From assembly GCA_029216955.1 (NCBI GenBank), contig JANAVB010003400.1:12563518-12627517 (forward strand): 64,000 bases of DNA, written 5' to 3'. Positions within the stretch are counted from its first letter, which is position 1. Each line of letters starts with the position of its first letter. A model generated the notes under the pieces. The model did no database searches. It was not told where the DNA came from and saw only the letters and a program-made list of their open reading frames with translations. Source of the DNA: Iris pallida. Taxonomy: Eukaryota; Streptophyta; Magnoliopsida; Asparagales; Iridaceae. The position numbers were made by a program, and so were the translations under genes. Shown in pieces: positions 1-11,006 of this stretch.

Positions 1-724
1 GATACAACCATGGGGGTCATTCCTATGGGTTCAAAATTCACCTATATGCATATAGGAATGATGTATGTAGAGAAGAGATTATACCTGCCGGTAGATCGAA
101 TCTAGGAAAATTCCTCCCGATACAACACCGACACATAGAGATCTCCAAATGGACACGAAACGAGTTCGAAACCTCCTAAATTGGCTAGCTCCTTCCCTGC
201 TTGTGTAAAGAAGAAATAAAGAAGATTGGGTGGAGAAAGGGATTGATTTGATGGAGAAATCAATAGGAACTCTTCTCAAAATTTTAGGGAAGAACAAGAG
301 CGAGAAAATGAATGGATTATATCAAAGAGGCTCAAACCTATCCCTCCCTTGAGGTGGCCGGCCACATTAGCATAGGTGTCCCCCTCTATGAAATGACTAA
401 AAAGCCCCAGTCTAAGTCTTAATTAAAATTAGGAAAGGGTTAAAGGTTGAGGCTCTTTTAGTCACGATTTAAATCTCTAACTAACTAAACCTACCCATGG
501 ATAATTAGTCTAACCCACTAACTAAAAATAAATATGTGGGCCATGTCTAACTAATGAGTGGGTCCCTCTAGACTCAAAACTATCCCGGGTCCCCGATACA
601 AGTCGGATTGAGTTAAATTCGAACTGACTCAAATAATCCCAAAATAATATCATAAATAAACAAATAATTTCAAAATATTCAAAAAATGACAAAAATACCC
701 TGTTCTTCAAAACTGGGGGTGACA
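1..724 (-). mobile_element. LTR-like fragment, probably an LTR remnant
   Basis: No coding capacity is visible. The right edge (GGGGGTGACA at 715-724) resembles the terminus GGGTGTTACA of the neighbouring gypsy LTRs, and the AT-rich run before it is organised like theirs. Position 725 is exactly where similarity to the D right LTR (from 15061) begins, so 724/725 is an element boundary. The left edge lies outside the window. An LTR of a related family that replaced the outer part of the D left LTR is my inference; the family is unknown. Confidence 0.4.
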
Positions 725-1169
725 ACGTGCCACCTCGTGCTCGTATCCACATAGAGTGGGGTAGGGCTAGGGAATCGACACCCTGAATCGGGTCAAGCCA
801 TGTCGTGTCATATCAAACAGGGTCGAAACGGTGTCAAAATTCCAGTATCAGAGACAGTGCAGTACACTATCTCGTACTGGTGTGTCGATCCTTCTAGGAC
901 ACGACACACAACACCACGTGTCTCGTGCTCGTGTCCAGAGTTAGGTTAGGATAGGGCTAGGGTTTTGAGTCCCTGCACTGTGTCCACGTCGTATCTACGT
1001 ACGACACGAAGCCCGTATCAGAGGGGAATTTTTGCACCTATAGTGTAGTGTAATTTCAGTACACTCGTGATTTTGTGTCCGACACGACACGAGGTGTCGT
1101 AAAACTCGAGGGGGGTCTGTCAGTGATGGCCTCCACCTCTGTGACAAGTGGCACGTATCCACATGGCCT
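725..1169 (-). repeat. Left LTR of D, first segment before the CACTA insertion
   Basis: Aligns by eye with 15061-15510 of the right LTR: the same order of CTCGTGCTCGTGTCC-like blocks, the GTCAGTGATGGC block and the GTGGCAC block. The segment ends with the CCT that was duplicated by the CACTA insertion. Confidence 0.8.
1167..1169. repeat. Target site duplication CCT, left copy
   Basis: CCT precedes CACTACTAAAA here and follows TTTTTGTAGTG at 9032-9034. The unoccupied right LTR of D has one copy, near 15508, in GTGGCCTATATAGG. Three-base duplications are characteristic of CACTA elements. Confidence 0.9.
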
Positions 1170-1405
1170 CACTACTAAAATCTGCCTAATTGGCGACGTA
1201 AATTTAGTGACGTTACAAATACGTCACTAAATTGTGGACATTAGCGACGTATAAACGAAATATCGGTAACCGTCGCTACTAGCGACGCAAATAGCGACGT
1301 GACAATGACGTATACTAGTTACGTGAGCTAGTCGTCGCGAAACGTCGCTACAACGTCGCTAATTGTGACTGATTTAGCGACGTTAATAATAACGTCGCTA
1401 AATTT
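1170..1405. repeat. 5' terminal and subterminal repeat region of the CACTA element
   Basis: More than ten copies of a GCGACGT/ACGTCGC core, in both orientations, occur within about 240 bp, several as ATTTAGCGACGTTA-like near-palindromes. In CACTA elements such subterminal repeats bind the element's second protein to assemble the transposition complex. That role here is inferred from the family. Confidence 0.85.
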
Positions 1406-1600
1406 CTAACTAAATTAAATTTCCTCCCCCGATTCATTTCTCCCCATCCATTTTACTCTCCCACTCTATTCCTCCGGCGCTCTCGCTCTCACTCTTTCCG
1501 GCGCTCTCGCTCTCACTCTCTCCGTGACTTCACTCTCTCGGCGACTCTCCTCTGGTACGTGACTCCATCTCTCTCTCTCTCTCTATTTGTTGTTAGTGGT
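1406..1600 (+). promoter_or_regulatory. Pyrimidine-rich leader region of the CACTA element
   Basis: Strongly CT-rich stretch with a repeated block (GGCGCTCTCGCTCTCACTCT near 1475 and 1500) and a CT microsatellite at 1567-1584. Its place between the subterminal repeats and the genes suggests a promoter or untranslated leader. No clear TATA box was found. Confidence 0.45.
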
Positions 1601-2037
1601 TGGGGGTGTGCTGGTGGCTCGGGGGGAGGGACAGGAGGGGTGCGGGTGGTTGGGGGTGAGGAAAGGTTGGGGGTGGCTCGGGGGGGTGGGCAGGGGGGTG
1701 AGGGCGGCTGGGGTGAGGAGGGGGGCTGGGGGAAGGGGAGGGTTAGGGTTCGGGTTAGGAGGGTGAGGGGCGGGGGGGGGGGGGGGGGAGGGGTGAGGGC
1801 GGCTGGGGGGTGAGGGCGGGGGGGAGCTTGGAAGGGGAGGGAGATGGTGGAGGAGGGGTGGGATAGGGTTCGGGTTAGGGTTAGGGGTGGTGTAGGGGTT
1901 GGGAGGGCTGGGGAGGGGAGGTGGTGCTGGTGGGGGAGGGGTTAGGGATAGGGTTCGGGTTAGGGCTAGGGGTGGTGGGGGGGGAGGGGTCAGGAAGGGG
2001 GGTGGGAGGGGGAGGGGGGCGGGCTGTGTCAGGGGCA
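1601..2037 (+). repeat. G-rich low-complexity tract with telomere-like GGGTTAGGG motifs
   Basis: About 440 bp with extreme plus-strand guanine skew, including a run of 14 or more G near 1771-1788. GGGTTAGGGTTCGGGTTAGG-like blocks recur near 1740, 1865 and 1945. Both strands have long open frames here, but they are simple-sequence artefacts. Confidence 0.85.
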
Positions 2038-2453
2038 CCGATAGTACCGAAAAACTGATAATTTAGTAATAGTTATTTGTTTTTCGACACCGAAAAATAT
2101 GATACTCCGATTCGAAACCACGTACCAATAGTGCCGATATTTGTAACACGTAGTTTTGTTGGTTGGTTAATTTATAACACGATAGTGCCGATATTTGTAA
2201 CACGTACCGTTAGTGCCGATATTTGTAACACGTAGTTTTCTTGATCCCGATACTCATCGGAATGGTCCCGAGTCACGGCCGTAGTATGTAGTATATTCGT
2301 TTTAGTTTGTAGTATATTCATTTTAGTTTTGAAGTTTATTCGTTTTAGTATGTAGTATGTAGTAGGAATGGTCCCGAGTCACGGCCGTAGTATGTAGTAT
2401 GTAGTACATTCGTTTTAGTTTTGAAGTTTATTCATATTTATAGATATCTAGTA
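2038..2453 (+). repeat. Degenerate tandem repeats upstream of the CACTA transposase gene
   Basis: Two repeat types are visible. CGATATTTGTAACACGTA blocks recur near 2130, 2185 and 2215. A longer block contains GGTCCCGAGTCACGGCCGTA followed by GTAGTATGTAGTATAT runs and recurs near 2265 and 2365. No coding potential is seen. Probably the transposase promoter or leader. Confidence 0.6.
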
Positions 2454-5400
2454 ATGGCTATATCCATGTATCTGCTAGACCGTTCGTGGATGTACAACCG
2501 CATTCGAGATGACAGGTGCGGTGTGTGAGATGAATACATTGCCGGAGTAGAACAATTCCACCAATTCGCGAAGGCGTTTCCTCAATCCATGGACGACATG
2601 GACATTAAGTACCCGTGGGCAAAATATCGGAACATGAAGTTTCAACCAGAATTGGATGTGACGTATCATTTATACACAAAGGGTTTCCTTCCGAATTACT
2701 ACCAATGGACCGGACACAGAGAGCTTGTACCTTTAGCATTCCAAGCGGAGCCTTAAGTGGAGCCTTTTGTGGAGCCTTATATGAATGTCCACAACCGAAC
2801 TGGTGTCGATAACGAGTACGTGAACATGGTCTTCGAAGTTACGGGGCCTAGTTTTGATCCATACAATCGTGACGCAGCTGAGGAGGCACCGAACGTCGAT
2901 GCCGCGAAGTTCATGGAGTTGCTGGAGAATGCAAGGACTCCTTTATACCCTGGCTGTGAGGACCATTCACCGTTAGAGGTGACCACTCGGCTCTTGAGCA
3001 TAAAGTTTGACTTTAACATGTCCAAAGAATGCTACAATAGAGTGCTCGAGTTGATTACCGATATCTTGCCGGAGGGTGCCAAGTTACCGAAAGACTTCTA
3101 CCGCTCTAAGAGGATGGTGAGATCTCTCTGGATGGGATACGATAAGATCGATTATTGTCAGAACGGATGCATGCTTTACTACAAAGATCACAAGGATGCA
3201 GAAGTGTACGGATTCTGTGGTGCAGATCGCTACAAGCCAACTGCTGCAGGCAAGTCTAGAAGACCGACTGCTTCAATGCACTACTTGCCGTTGATGCCGC
3301 AGTTGCAGAGATTGTTCATGGTGAAAGAGACTGCCGAAAATATGAGTTGGCACAAACGACAACAGACCAAAGAAGTGTTGGATCACCCATCTGATGGAGA
3401 AGCGTGGAAGCACTTCGATCGAGCATATCCTAACTTCGCTTCTGATGCGCGTAATGTAAGGTTGGGGCTCTGCTCTGATGGTTTCACCCCATTTGGTCTT
3501 TCAGGCTCCCAATATTCATGCTGGTCGATAATCCTCACTGCTTACAACCTATCGCCTTGGATATGCATGAAGACATATTACATGTTCTTAACTATTATCA
3601 TCCCCGGTCCGAACAACCCGAAGAGGAACATCGACGTATACTTACAGCCGTTAATAGATGAGCTGAAGCAGCTATGGGAAACAGGGGCGTACATGTATGA
3701 TGCTTCAAAAAAATAGAATTTTCAGATGCGGACAGCACTAATGTGGACAATCAACGACTTTCTGGCTTATGAAATATTATCTGGATGGAGCACTCATGGT
3801 CGGCTTTCATGTCCGTATTGCATGGACTGCACTAAGGCTTTTCGTTTGAGACACGAAGGAAAGCCATGCTTCTTTGATTGTCACCGACAGTTCTTGCCGA
3901 AAGACCATCCGTACCGTAGGAACAGAACTGCATTCCGTGTCGGAGCTGTGGAGAAGGGCGATTCACCGCCAATGTGGTCCGGAGAGGACACACGGGAGAT
4001 AGTAAAAGAAATCCCAAGTGCTATTGAAGATCGTACAACGAGCAGCCGTTGCGAAGGATTTGGCGATGATCATAACTGGACCAAAAGGAGTATATTCTAG
4101 GATCTGCCATATTGGAGCACAAATTTGATTAGACATATCCTTGACGTCATGTATATCGAGAAGAACGTGTTTGATAACATAATTAATACTGTAATGGACG
4201 TCAAGGGAAAGATAAAAGACAATCAGAAGGCTAGATTGGACTTAGCCGAAATATACAGACGCCCTACATTGCATATGATAGACAACGGGAAGGAAAAGCT
4301 TTTGCGGCCTAAGGCAATCTACTTGTTGGACAAGGAAGACAAAGTGAGACTTTGTAGATGGATCCAGGACTTGAAATTTTTGGACGGATACGTCTCCAAT
4401 CTAAGAAGATGTGTCGACATAAAGGAGTGTAAACTGACCGAAATGAAGATCCACGATTGCCACGTATTCATGGAGAGGTTAATTCCTGTTGTATTTCAAG
4501 AATTATTACCGTTGGTAGTCTGGAATCCATTAACAGAGCTTAGCATATTCTTCAGGGATCTTTGTTCTTGCAAGTTGCTCGTCGATCGTTTAGAGAATCA
4601 AGAAAATGACATTATGGTAACACTTTACAAACTTGAGAGAGTTTTTCCTCCCGCATTCTTCGACTCAATGGAGCATTTGTCAATTCATCTAATCCATGAG
4701 GCTCTTATTGCTGGACCTGTCGGTTATCGTTGGATGTATCCATTCAAGCGACAGTTGAACCACGTCAAAAAGAAGGTGAAAAATAAGGTACGGTGGAGGG
4801 TTCTATTTGTGAAGCGTATGTCCTTGAGGAGATTTCAAACTTCTGTTCCATGTATTTTCAGCTTCATATTGCTACAAATAGAACAAGGGCTCCCAGAAAT
4901 GATGACGGATTGAAGTTGGTATTGAGGCAAAGCTAAAAGTATTTACTGTCTACGAAAAACCATCTGGTAAAATAAAAAAAGAAATCTAAATGACGATTAG
5001 GTTAGCGCTGCAATGTTATATGTATTGCTCAACTGCGACGAAGAAGAAGTGAATAAGCTAGAGGGGTAAGTAAAATTATTTTGCGTGCTTCGTTGCTTCT
5101 AAATATAACTAATATACCTATGCTTCGTTGCTTTCCAGCATGTTTAAGGATGAGGTAACGTCCAACAATCCGTAAGCAACCGAGGAGAAAGTAGAACGGC
5201 AAATGAGACTTTATTTTCCTTTTTGGTTGAGAGCATATGTACGGACGTAGTCACAATTTACTTTTTTTGTACATTTATACTTGCACATAATAATTAAGTT
5301 AGCATCGTTTCTATGGTATTTAGGTTGATCGTCCGGAGGCAATCCTTGAGAATGAGTATATTAAAACTCTAGCCAAGGGGCCAATTTATCAAGTGAAGAC

Positions 5401-6045
5401 CTGGCCAAGTTACTGCGTAAATGGTTTCAGGTTCAAGTCAACAAATGCTTGAATAAGAGATGACTTCTTGGATTTGGATTCTACGAAGAATAGCTGTTTG
5501 TGCATAAAATCTTCAAACTACAAAGACGTCGACCCAGGCAATAACTTCTTTGGCAACTTACGGGAGATTGTGAAACTGACATACAATTATGCTATAGAAC
5601 CTTGTAAGATCGTCTTGTTCAGATGTGACTGGTTCGATCCGATCCAGGGTTGAGGTTGGAGAGTTGACAAACATGGTCTTGTTGACATAAATTATCGCCG
5701 TCGATATCAAGCTTATGAGCCGTTTGTTCTAGCAAGCCAGGCTCAGCTAGTTTACTTTACCAGCTATCCAAAAGGAGGAGCCAGGAGATCAAATTGGTGG
5801 GCAGTCTGTAAGACTAAAGCTCGAAATACCTTCGATGTCGACGAGATAGCTTATCAGGAAGACGAACTACTCTTATTATAAATATTATTGATGTGGACTC
5901 AACGGAAGTTCCTCATGACATGTTTCATCAATTGGAAGAGGTAGAGGTATCAGAAGAGGAAGAGGAAGTTGATAGAAGTGAAGAGGAAGAGGAAGAGGAA
6001 GAGGAAGAGGAATCGGAACAAGATGAATTTTCAGAAGAGGCTTGA
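2454..6045 (+). pseudogene. CACTA transposase, TNP2 type, decayed
   Basis: This is the DNA-cleaving transposase of the CACTA element. The ATG at 2454 is in frame with an N-terminal transposase-associated segment (RSWMYNRIRDD, then FLPNYYQWTGH). The TNP2/Transposase_21 core follows (2757-4100) with WMGYDKIDYCQNGCMLYY, RLGLCSDGFTPFG and a CPYCMDC cysteine motif. A DUF4218-like region (4125-4913, with LSIHLIHEALIAGPVGYRWMYPF), a DUF4216-like region (about 5570-5860, with VLASQAQLVYFTSYP) and a Glu-rich acidic tail ending at TGA 6043-6045 complete the order. In-frame stops near 2530 and 2755, a frame change near 3715 and more stops between 4900 and 5650 break it. Some gaps could be introns, for example around 5070-5150 and 5230-5325. 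Domain identities rest on motif resemblance to known plant CACTA proteins. Confidence 0.88.
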
Positions 6046-6056
6046 ATATGTTTAAT

Positions 6057-6273
6057 TTTCAGATGTAGTATGGTTTACTTTTGGTTTTTTTCAGATGTAG
6101 TATGGTTTACTTTTGTTTTAGCAACGTTAATAAGCGACGTTTTCAGATGTAGTATGGTTTACTTTTGTTTTTTCAGATATAGTATAGTTTACTTAGCGAT
6201 GTTCCCTGGCTGTAGTATGGTATACTTTTGTTTTTTTAAGATGTAGTATGGTATACTTTTGTATTTTTTAAGA
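6057..6273 (+). repeat. Tandem repeats (about 30 bp) between the two CACTA genes
   Basis: About six imperfect copies of a unit like CAGATGTAGTATGGTTTACT followed by TTTTG and a T run. One interval contains an AATAAGCGACGTTTT block resembling the subterminal motif. The position, directly before the second gene's ATG at 6275, suggests a regulatory spacer. Confidence 0.75.
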
Positions 6274-6274
6274 T

Positions 6275-8262
6275 ATGGCTCGACGTGGATCATTTGGTTT
6301 CGGTGCTGGTGGGAGTCGACGACCCTGACCGTCTCCATCTACCACTCCTACCGACTTCTCATCCCCCCGCACACCAGTATACACTAGCGGTCTAGTCGCC
6401 GGCAGTGCCTCCATACCTGGCTCTAGCAGTTCGAGGTTGGGTCCTTTTTCTTCTACGCAGCCAGTACCGTCGAGTATTCCAGAGGTCGACCCCACTATTG
6501 AGGAGCAGGCCGAGGCCGAGGCCTACGTCAAGGTCGAGGGCGATGGCGAGGCCCACGCCGACGGTACGGGCGAGGCCGAGACCGAGGGGCAGGCTGTGGG
6601 CAGGGGCAGGGGCAGGGGCAAAGGGCAGGGAAGGGGCATAGTACAGCTCCCATTTGAGACGGATTCTCTGTATCGCCCGGAGGGGGATCTTAGGTTGGAG
6701 ATTTGGGCCTGTACTCGGACCAGGCGGTAAGTAAAATTGTTGCATTTAATTTGTTTAAATTTATTATAAACTTGTTTAATAAATTTTAATTTCTATTTTA
6801 CAGGTATTATCCCTCCTCCGTACACCGGTCGCTGGGTACATTCCTGCGACAGAACTACGAGGGGCCCTGGATCAACTGGAGGGATGTTCCGGCCGATAGG
6901 AAGGCCTTCTGGTTTGAGAACTTTTTGGTACGTAAAAGTTTATTTCCTTTTAACATTTAGTATGTTATGTTATAACTTATGTACTTCTATGATTTTTCAG
7001 CAGACTTACTTCTTCCCTCCCCACCGCGCCGTTGTTGTCGAGGCTATATTTTTCGACATCGCCAACAAGCTCATTAGGGAGGCGATCATCGACCAAAAGG
7101 ATCGCGACCGCCGGGGAGAGCCTATTCAGGGTTGTATCTCTGCCGCCGACTGGGCGGTAATGAAGAGGAGATTCGAGGAGGAAGCCTACAAGGAGAAGTC
7201 CGCGAAGTCTAAAAGAACACGACAGGCGGGGTTGCAGTGGTGTGGTGGATCAAGGTCCATCATGGATTTCTTCACCCATATGGTACGTATCTCACCGTAT
7301 ACCCATAATTAATACTTTATAGTAATATATTTCTTTCAACTTAACTTACAAATCGTATAATAATTTCGTAACAGGTTAAATCGGGAGAAGACCCGAATAT
7401 GGTGACCTTGTTCCTCGCCACGCACATGAAAGGGGAGCGGTTCGTAGACAACAAGGCCTGGGACACCTACGTAAGTTTTACTTAATGCTAGTTCATTAAT
7501 ATTAATTTTAGTTACGTAGACAATTCATGTAGATGTTATTTCTAGGCTGAGTTTTAGAAGTTTTACTTAATGCTAGTGCATTAGTATTAATTTTTAGCGT
7601 TCATGTGAGAATTCATATAGATGTTATTTCTAGGCCGAGTTTTTGAGGCTTAGGGACGCCGGGCCGACATGGTCAGAGGAGGCTGGTGCTAGCACTTCCC
7701 AGCAGCCCCCGACCGCCACAGTTAAGTCAGATGACGAGCTGTAGATGAGGGTCGTTAGTGGCATGCATAGGGGTACGTACTATGGTACGGGCTCCTATGG
7801 TGCCTTCATTGCGTCACAGGCCTCTGCGACCGCCACTAGTGTGCCCGGCCCCGCACATACTGAGGAGTCGCTCCTTCAGCGGCAGAGTGACGTCCTTGCG
7901 AGATCGCATCTTTACGTGACGAGATGCTGGAGAGGATGGGGGCATCACATATATATGATTCTACGCTCATCTTACGCTTTGAGAGGCTGGAGGAGACTAC
8001 GGAGGTGCTGCAACAGATGACATGTGCTACGCAGGAGGCTACGCAGCGGTTGGTCGAGCAGATACAGCATTTCCAGGAGATGGCAGCGGAGCGACCGTCT
8101 GCTGGTACGTCGGGAGCATCGTCTACATCCGGCGGTGCACGGGAGGACATGCTCGTCCACCAGTTGTCACCGGAGGAGTATCAGACGATCCTGACGTTGC
8201 GACGACAGTCATCTGGGGGCGCTCCTCCTCCAGCATCGGGTCCAGCTCCAGGCGATCAATAG
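6275..8262 (+). pseudogene. Second CACTA protein (plant En/Spm transposase type, Transposase_24-like), five or more exons, decayed
   Basis: The ATG at 6275 starts MARRGSFGFGAGG, followed by a stop and a Pro/Ser- then Glu/Gly/Arg-rich linker (GRGRGRGKGQGRG). Exon ends with GT donors and AG acceptors are readable at about 6729/6804, 6926/7001, 7282/7374, 7471/7634. Conserved segments include WINWRDVPADRKAFWFENF, LFLATHMKGERFVDNKAWDTY, a GTYYGTGSYGAF block near 7775 and a C-terminal helix-rich segment ending at TAG 8260-8262. The order matches plant En/Spm-type second proteins thought to bind the subterminal repeats. An early stop near 6327 and a frame change near 7900 make it non-functional as read. 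Confidence 0.8.
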
Positions 8263-8599
8263 TTTTGTTTTTTGCATTTTTGGACTGTACTATATTTTTC
8301 ACTTTGTACGTATTTGGGGATATTCAATTTTTTCGTTGAGGATATTGGGTTTGTACGTGTTTGCGAATATTGATTTGGTTTGTTCAAGATATTATATATT
8401 AACATTGTTTGTTGAGGATAGTATTTTATCTTTATATTTTTTGTATATTCTGGAATGTATTGTGCGTGCCGGTGTTGAGTGTTCCACCGAGGGGGTCGGC
8501 GAACCCAGGGATTGGATTATGTATTTTGTGTTTTGCATTCTGTATTTTGGCTCAGGCTCCAGCTCAATTTGCATTCTGGAACCTATTTTTTTATATATT

Positions 8600-9031
8600 T
8601 TTTACCTTAGCGACGTTGTTAGCGACGTTATTATTCGTCGCTAAATCTTAGCGACGTTAGTAAATGTCGCTAAAAGCGTCGCTAAATGCTGACATGGCAC
8701 CACGTGGCACCATAATCTGATGTTAGCTCGACGTCGCCAAAACATCGTAAGAGTGTCGCTAAAAGACGACCACACGATAACGTCGCCTTATACGTTGCTA
8801 ATTAGCGTCAATGATAAAACGTTGCAAATAACGTCGCGACTTAGCGACGTTAATAACGTCGCCAAATAACATCGCCCTAGCGACGTTTTGTGACATTTTC
8901 TCATTTAGCGACACATTTTTTTCCTTCGTTTCCAAAACGTCCCCCAAAACATCGCTAAGTACACTTAGCGACGCTTTCATCGAGTTTAGCGACGTAATGT
9001 AACGTCGCTAATCTGACAAATTTTTGTAGTG
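8600..9031. repeat. 3' subterminal repeats and terminal inverted repeat of the CACTA element
   Basis: About twenty copies of TAGCGACGT/ACGTCGCTA in both orientations, ending in GACAAATTTTTGTAGTG, the inverted repeat of the 5' end. Position 9031 is the last element base. The interval 8263-8600 is AT-rich and holds no recognisable gene. Confidence 0.88.
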
Positions 9032-9034
9032 CCT
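9032..9034. repeat. Target site duplication CCT, right copy
   Basis: Second copy of the 3-bp duplication. Removing 1170-9034 restores the arrangement seen around 15508 in the right LTR. Confidence 0.9.
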
Positions 9035-10019
9035 ACACAGGGAGAAATTGGGTTCGGGTAGCAGGGCACTCGATCGAGTCCTCATGTAGTAAGTTCGTGT
9101 CCATTTTGGATACCGACACAACTCGATATGAGCTAAGAGCTAGGGTTTCGTGATCTACATATTAAGGGCTACAAATCATGTATTTAGTTTTGAAAATCAT
9201 TAACTTTTATTTCTAAGTGGTATTTCACCAAACATCTATTTAAAAACATCGATACGTATCTGATACGCAGACCTAATGGACACAAATTCCTACCAAACTT
9301 GGGCTACACCTAGGGGAACCCTAAATGGATGCATATATGGAAAGAAATTAGGAATTCATTAGGGTTTGTAGGGTTTTACCTATTGAGAGTTTAAACTCAA
9401 TGTAAAGGGCTCCTAAATGAGAAGTTCCCTTCCTCAAGCGATGTCCAAATGTGCTCCACTTCTTGCAAGCAAGCCCCCACTAGCCTCCACTTCTGAAATG
9501 AATCCCAATACAAGAGAGTAGCCTCAATTTGGATAAAGGTGGAGGAATTTGGGAAAGAAAAATTTAGGGTTTCTTTGTAGGTGTTAATAGTGGCAAGGGG
9601 CTACTAAATGATACTTTATAGGGGGATTACTACTTGTGGCTGCCATAAAATGAATTAGGGTTAGGTTTAGATGTAGATGGGTGGCTAAGGCTTCTCCACC
9701 AAATTTTAAGTCCCCTCATTGGTTCAATTTACTCCTAAGGCTTCCTTTCTACAAATATCCTAAGGAGAAAATATCCTACTTAGAAATATCTAGATATTGC
9801 TAATCTTGTCACTTAGTAGGATATCCTAATCAAGATTCTAAGCTCAAGGCTAATCTAGATTAGGCTAAGATTCTAGGTCAAGTCTCAACTAAACAAATAG
9901 CACATATTTAATTTAATTAAAATTCACTAAAAATCATGAACATGACTAAATCCTAATAATGAATAATCAAAATTATAAAAGTTCAAAATTACCCTCATTT
10001 TAGAAAAATGGGTGTTACA
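9035..10019 (-). repeat. Left LTR of D, second segment after the CACTA insertion
   Basis: Collinear with 15511-16505 of the right LTR, including the GAGTCCTCGT block, TGGGCTACACCTAGGGGAACC, the AAGCGATGTCCAAATG block and the terminus GGGTGTTACA at 10010-10019. Substitutions and small indels are scattered throughout. Confidence 0.85.
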
Positions 10020-10040
10020 AGTCTACCCCCTAGAAGAATT
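10020..10040 (-). promoter_or_regulatory. Polypurine tract of D
   Basis: Read on the minus strand, CTTCTAGGGGGTAGACT directly precedes the LTR start TGTAACACCC. The same position in chromovirus E has the similar AAGGTGGGTAGAGT. This is where plus-strand DNA synthesis would prime. Confidence 0.6.
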
Positions 10041-10304
10041 TTGTCATCGAAATTTAGGTTGGTCGTACTCCTTCTATGTCAAACCCCCAATCAATCAAGG
10101 TCTTAAGAAAACTTATCTAAATCATGCAATTGGAAAGATAACATATAGGATTATGGTAGGTATTATCAGTCTGAGGCCTCATCTAGCCATTCTAGTCATA
10201 CTAGATCAAAAGCAATCATAAGATATCAAAAACATACAACAATATGGTAGGGTACATCAATCATCAAAGATAGGCTAAGGTATAGGTCAAGGACTCACCT
10301 CCAA

Positions 10305-11006
10305 CTAGGTCTGGTGGCTGGAACTCTCTCCCGAAGGCGGAGCCTTGGCTGAGATAGCAGGACAGTCTCGCAGCACGTGTGCAGCTGACCCACAAAACAG
10401 GCACACCCCTCTTCTCTTCGTACAGTGGTCCCATATCTGTCCAAGCTTCTTACAGAAGGTACAGGTAGGCACTTTCTCAACTAACCTCTGCTGGACAGGT
10501 GTCTGGACTTGATAGGCTGGTCTAGGCTGATAGTCTGGGTGCTCATGGGGCTCTGGGTATACACTGCTCCTCGTTCTCTTAGAACTAGGCACTCCTCCTG
10601 AATGTACAATATCCCAAAGCAGTTGGATCCTGTGGCCCTGCTCCCTCAGGATCTCAGCCTGAACTCTCTGTGCCTCCAACACATCCCAGAAAATTCTGGA
10701 TATCTGAGCTCCGTCAAAAAACAAACCTGCCGAGGATATGGTATGGGGTACCACTCCTGGAGGCAGAGGAGGAGGCGGAAAAGACTTTCGGTCTCAGATG
10801 AGACTGCAGCTCTCTCCTGAATAACAAGTGGTGGAGAGAAACTCTCTGGTGAGGCTGCTAACACCTCCTCGATGGCGGGAGGTGCTATACCCTTGGGTCA
10901 GCCTGGGGGTCACTACCTCCTGAGCAATAGGAGGTGGGAGCATGCCCCCAGTCATATCCAAAGCTGCAGCGACTCTCAGACGATGGGCTTGGGTCATGGG
11001 TGCCAT
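10305..11006 (-). pseudogene. Gag-like protein of D with CCHC zinc knuckle, frameshifted
   Basis: Reading starts at the ATG ending at 11006 (MAPMTQAHRLR) and crosses at least two frame changes near 10870 and 10750 before a long final frame (10305-10754). That frame contains two knuckle-like segments. One is degenerate (CTFCKKLGQIWDHC) and one is a good C-X2-C-X4-H-X4-C (CLFCGSAAHVLRDC). Their spacing mirrors the paired knuckles of the E gag protein (CSHCGKPGHVVADC and CLACGAADHKIGDC). The central gag homology seen in E is largely missing. A structural RNA-binding role is inferred from family. No pol domain follows before the polypurine tract. Confidence 0.65.

Larger units (their letters stand above)
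1170..9031 (+). mobile_element. CACTA (En/Spm-type) DNA transposon, complete but decayed, 7862 bp
   Basis: Terminal inverted repeats begin CACTACTAAAA at 1170 and end TTTTTGTAGTG at 9031. They are flanked by a 3-bp CCT duplication, confirmed against the unoccupied LTR copy near 15508. Both ends carry dense subterminal copies of AGCGACGT/ACGTCGCT. Two gene remnants lie on the plus strand in the usual order: a TNP2-type transposase (2454-6045), then an intron-containing second protein (6275-8262). Stops and frameshifts in both suggest it is no longer autonomous, although its ends look intact and could be mobilised in trans by a relative. Confidence 0.95.

Noticed and set aside
1740..1990. True telomeric repeat or chromosome end
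   Set aside because: Motifs are degenerate and embedded inside a CACTA element with defined ends on both sides.
1583..2038. Long proline-rich open frame on the minus strand and a glycine-rich frame on the plus strand
   Set aside because: Both are translations of the G-rich low-complexity tract and have no domain structure.
6392..6745. Minus-strand frame opposite the first exon of the second CACTA gene
   Set aside because: The plus-strand frame has the expected exon structure and conserved segments downstream; the antisense frame mirrors its GC-rich repeats.
8336..8651. Overlapping hydrophobic open frames after the second CACTA gene
   Set aside because: AT-rich 3' untranslated sequence; overlapping frames in two phases, no conserved motif.
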